A stretch of 5,695 nucleotides of DNA. It comes from an uncultured Alphaproteobacteria bacterium. Its GTDB lineage: Bacteria > Pseudomonadota > Alphaproteobacteria > RUG11792. Positions 5,087 to 5,695 of the stretch are shown piece after piece. Location: NCBI GenBank assembly GCA_905236375.1, contig CAJOOW010000069.1, positions 1 to 5,695 of the forward strand, given 5' to 3'. The notes beneath the pieces were generated by a model, which worked only from the letters and a program-made list of their open reading frames with translations, was not told the origin of the DNA and ran no database searches. A program made the position numbers and the translations under genes. The first letter of the stretch is position 1. Each line of letters begins with the position of its first letter.

Positions 5087-5695
5087 TTACGATCCTTTCT
5101 TTACATGTGTAGTAGGGCCGAATATAAGATATAAAAATGAATCATATATGCATTTAAACCAAGTAGCCTGTTTTATTTCTCTTTTTGATCTAATGACTTT
5201 AACAATTGGATTTTGAAAAAGATCGATGCAATAGAAAACAACTCCCAAGTCGTCTCCAATGTTAACAGGCGCTCTAACAATTGTTCTGTATCGTATGATT
5301 TTTTCAATCTTCTTAGGTAATTTGTTTGACATCAAGATTTTATGAGAAATCGCTCCGAGATTTATTTCATGTTGGCAACCATATAGTATGGGGATTTTGA
5401 TTTCTTTAGAATTCTTATTCGGTGCATTAACTTCAAAAAATTGATCGAGCCACTCTTTGACCTTCAAAACATCCGAAACAAGTCCTTCTATCGAAAGGCC
5501 ATAAATTATTCCTATAAAAATTATTCCATTAGGATTTTTATAATAAAAACAACACCCAGCGTTAGAACCATCTGATTCGATTTTATACAACTTTAAACCG
5601 GAAAATTCCTCCAAATCGTCATAAAGCTCTTTATTGCTTGTCAGTGCTGATTCAAATGTCTTTATCATATCTCGGAGATTTGATTTACCTTTTGG
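5087..5695 (-). CDS. D-Ala-D-Ala carboxypeptidase-like protein (peptidase S11), C-terminal part, KTG motif degenerate
   Basis: The reading frame is open to the right edge, so only the last 202 residues are visible and the true start is outside. Counting from the Met at 5668, residues 23-78 follow the segment around the third catalytic motif of S11 enzymes: SGLK..., then AGCC, NGIIFIGIIYG and DVLKVKEWLDQFF match the family pattern GLKTG..AGYC..., NG..LI.VV.G, LLDWGF..F. Residues about 90-165 resemble the PBP5 C-terminal beta domain, notably VRAPVNIGDDLGVVFYC. Residues 166-184 (ending WFKCIYDSFLYLIFG) resemble the amphipathic C-terminal membrane anchor of DacA/DacC proteins. S11 enzymes trim peptidoglycan pentapeptides in the periplasm. 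Where the family has Lys-Thr-Gly this protein reads Lys-Leu-Tyr (5585-5593) with a few extra residues after it, so it may be inactive. The SxxK and SxN motifs would be off the window. The assignment is from remembered family pattern, not a search. Confidence 0.65.
   Translation of the reverse strand, partial: PKGKSNLRDMIKTFESALTSNKELYDDLEEFSGLKLYKIESDGSNAGCCFYYKNPNGIIFIGIIYGLSIEGLVSDVLKVKEWLDQFFEVNAPNKNSKEIKIPILYGCQHEINLGAISHKILMSNKLPKKIEKIIRYRTIVRAPVNIGDDLGVVFYCIDLFQNPIVKVIRSKREIKQATWFKCIYDSFLYLIFGPTTHVKKGS

Noticed and set aside
5068..5089. Possible terminator between the two convergent genes (T7 on the minus strand after a small dyad AACGAGCTAGTT)
   Set aside because: The dyad has only three paired bases around a mismatch and no usable loop, so a factor-independent terminator cannot be supported.
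5666..5668. ATG at 5668 (minus) as the true start of the S11-like gene
   Set aside because: The frame stays open for nine more codons to the edge, there is no clear Shine-Dalgarno, and the protein would begin in the middle of the S11 catalytic domain.
1..5695. Replication origin features (DnaA box cluster) expected near a parS site
   Set aside because: I found no TTATCCACA-type box on either strand by eye, so the window may be near the origin but does not show it.

Overview
The window reads as a piece of an AT-rich alphaproteobacterial chromosome, possibly from a reduced or host-associated lineage. This rests on three things: the alphaproteobacterial flavour of the YifB/ComM and LeuS proteins, CtrA-type boxes in an intergenic region, and a canonical chromosomal ParB site. 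No rRNA or tRNA is present, so the placement is inference.

Layout: (i) 1-341 carries no convincing protein gene. It starts with a TTGACA-type promoter motif, followed by a dense set of strong inverted repeats (hairpins at 41-61, 76-123, 151-176 and a 9-bp stem 206-214/259-267) that look like a structured RNA of roughly 230-250 nt. (ii) 342-1862 (+) is a complete YifB/ComM-family AAA+ ATPase with its own promoter only a few bases upstream. (iii) 1885-4386 (-) is a complete leucyl-tRNA synthetase, convergent with yifB across a 22-bp gap. A perfect 16-bp parS site lies inside its last codons. (iv) 4387-4583 is a divergent regulatory region. It holds the leuS promoter on one strand. On the other are two TTAA-N7-TTAA (CtrA-like) boxes, the second overlapping the -35 region of the next gene. 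(v) 4584-5069 (+) encodes a small exported protein of unknown function. (vi) 5087-5695 (-), convergent with it, is the C-terminal part of a peptidase S11 (D-Ala-D-Ala carboxypeptidase, DacC/PBP5-like) protein that runs off the right edge and seems to lack the KTG catalytic motif.

The most notable element is the parS site embedded in leuS: the coding sequence for residues N812-T817 also provides a complete ParB loading site. In many alphaproteobacteria leuS lies in a cluster with lptE, holA, parB and parA near the origin. Here leuS has different neighbours, but the centromere-like site is present. This suggests an origin-proximal locus where the original gene order has been broken. The genes do not form one operon: two convergent pairs and one divergent pair imply that each has its own promoter.
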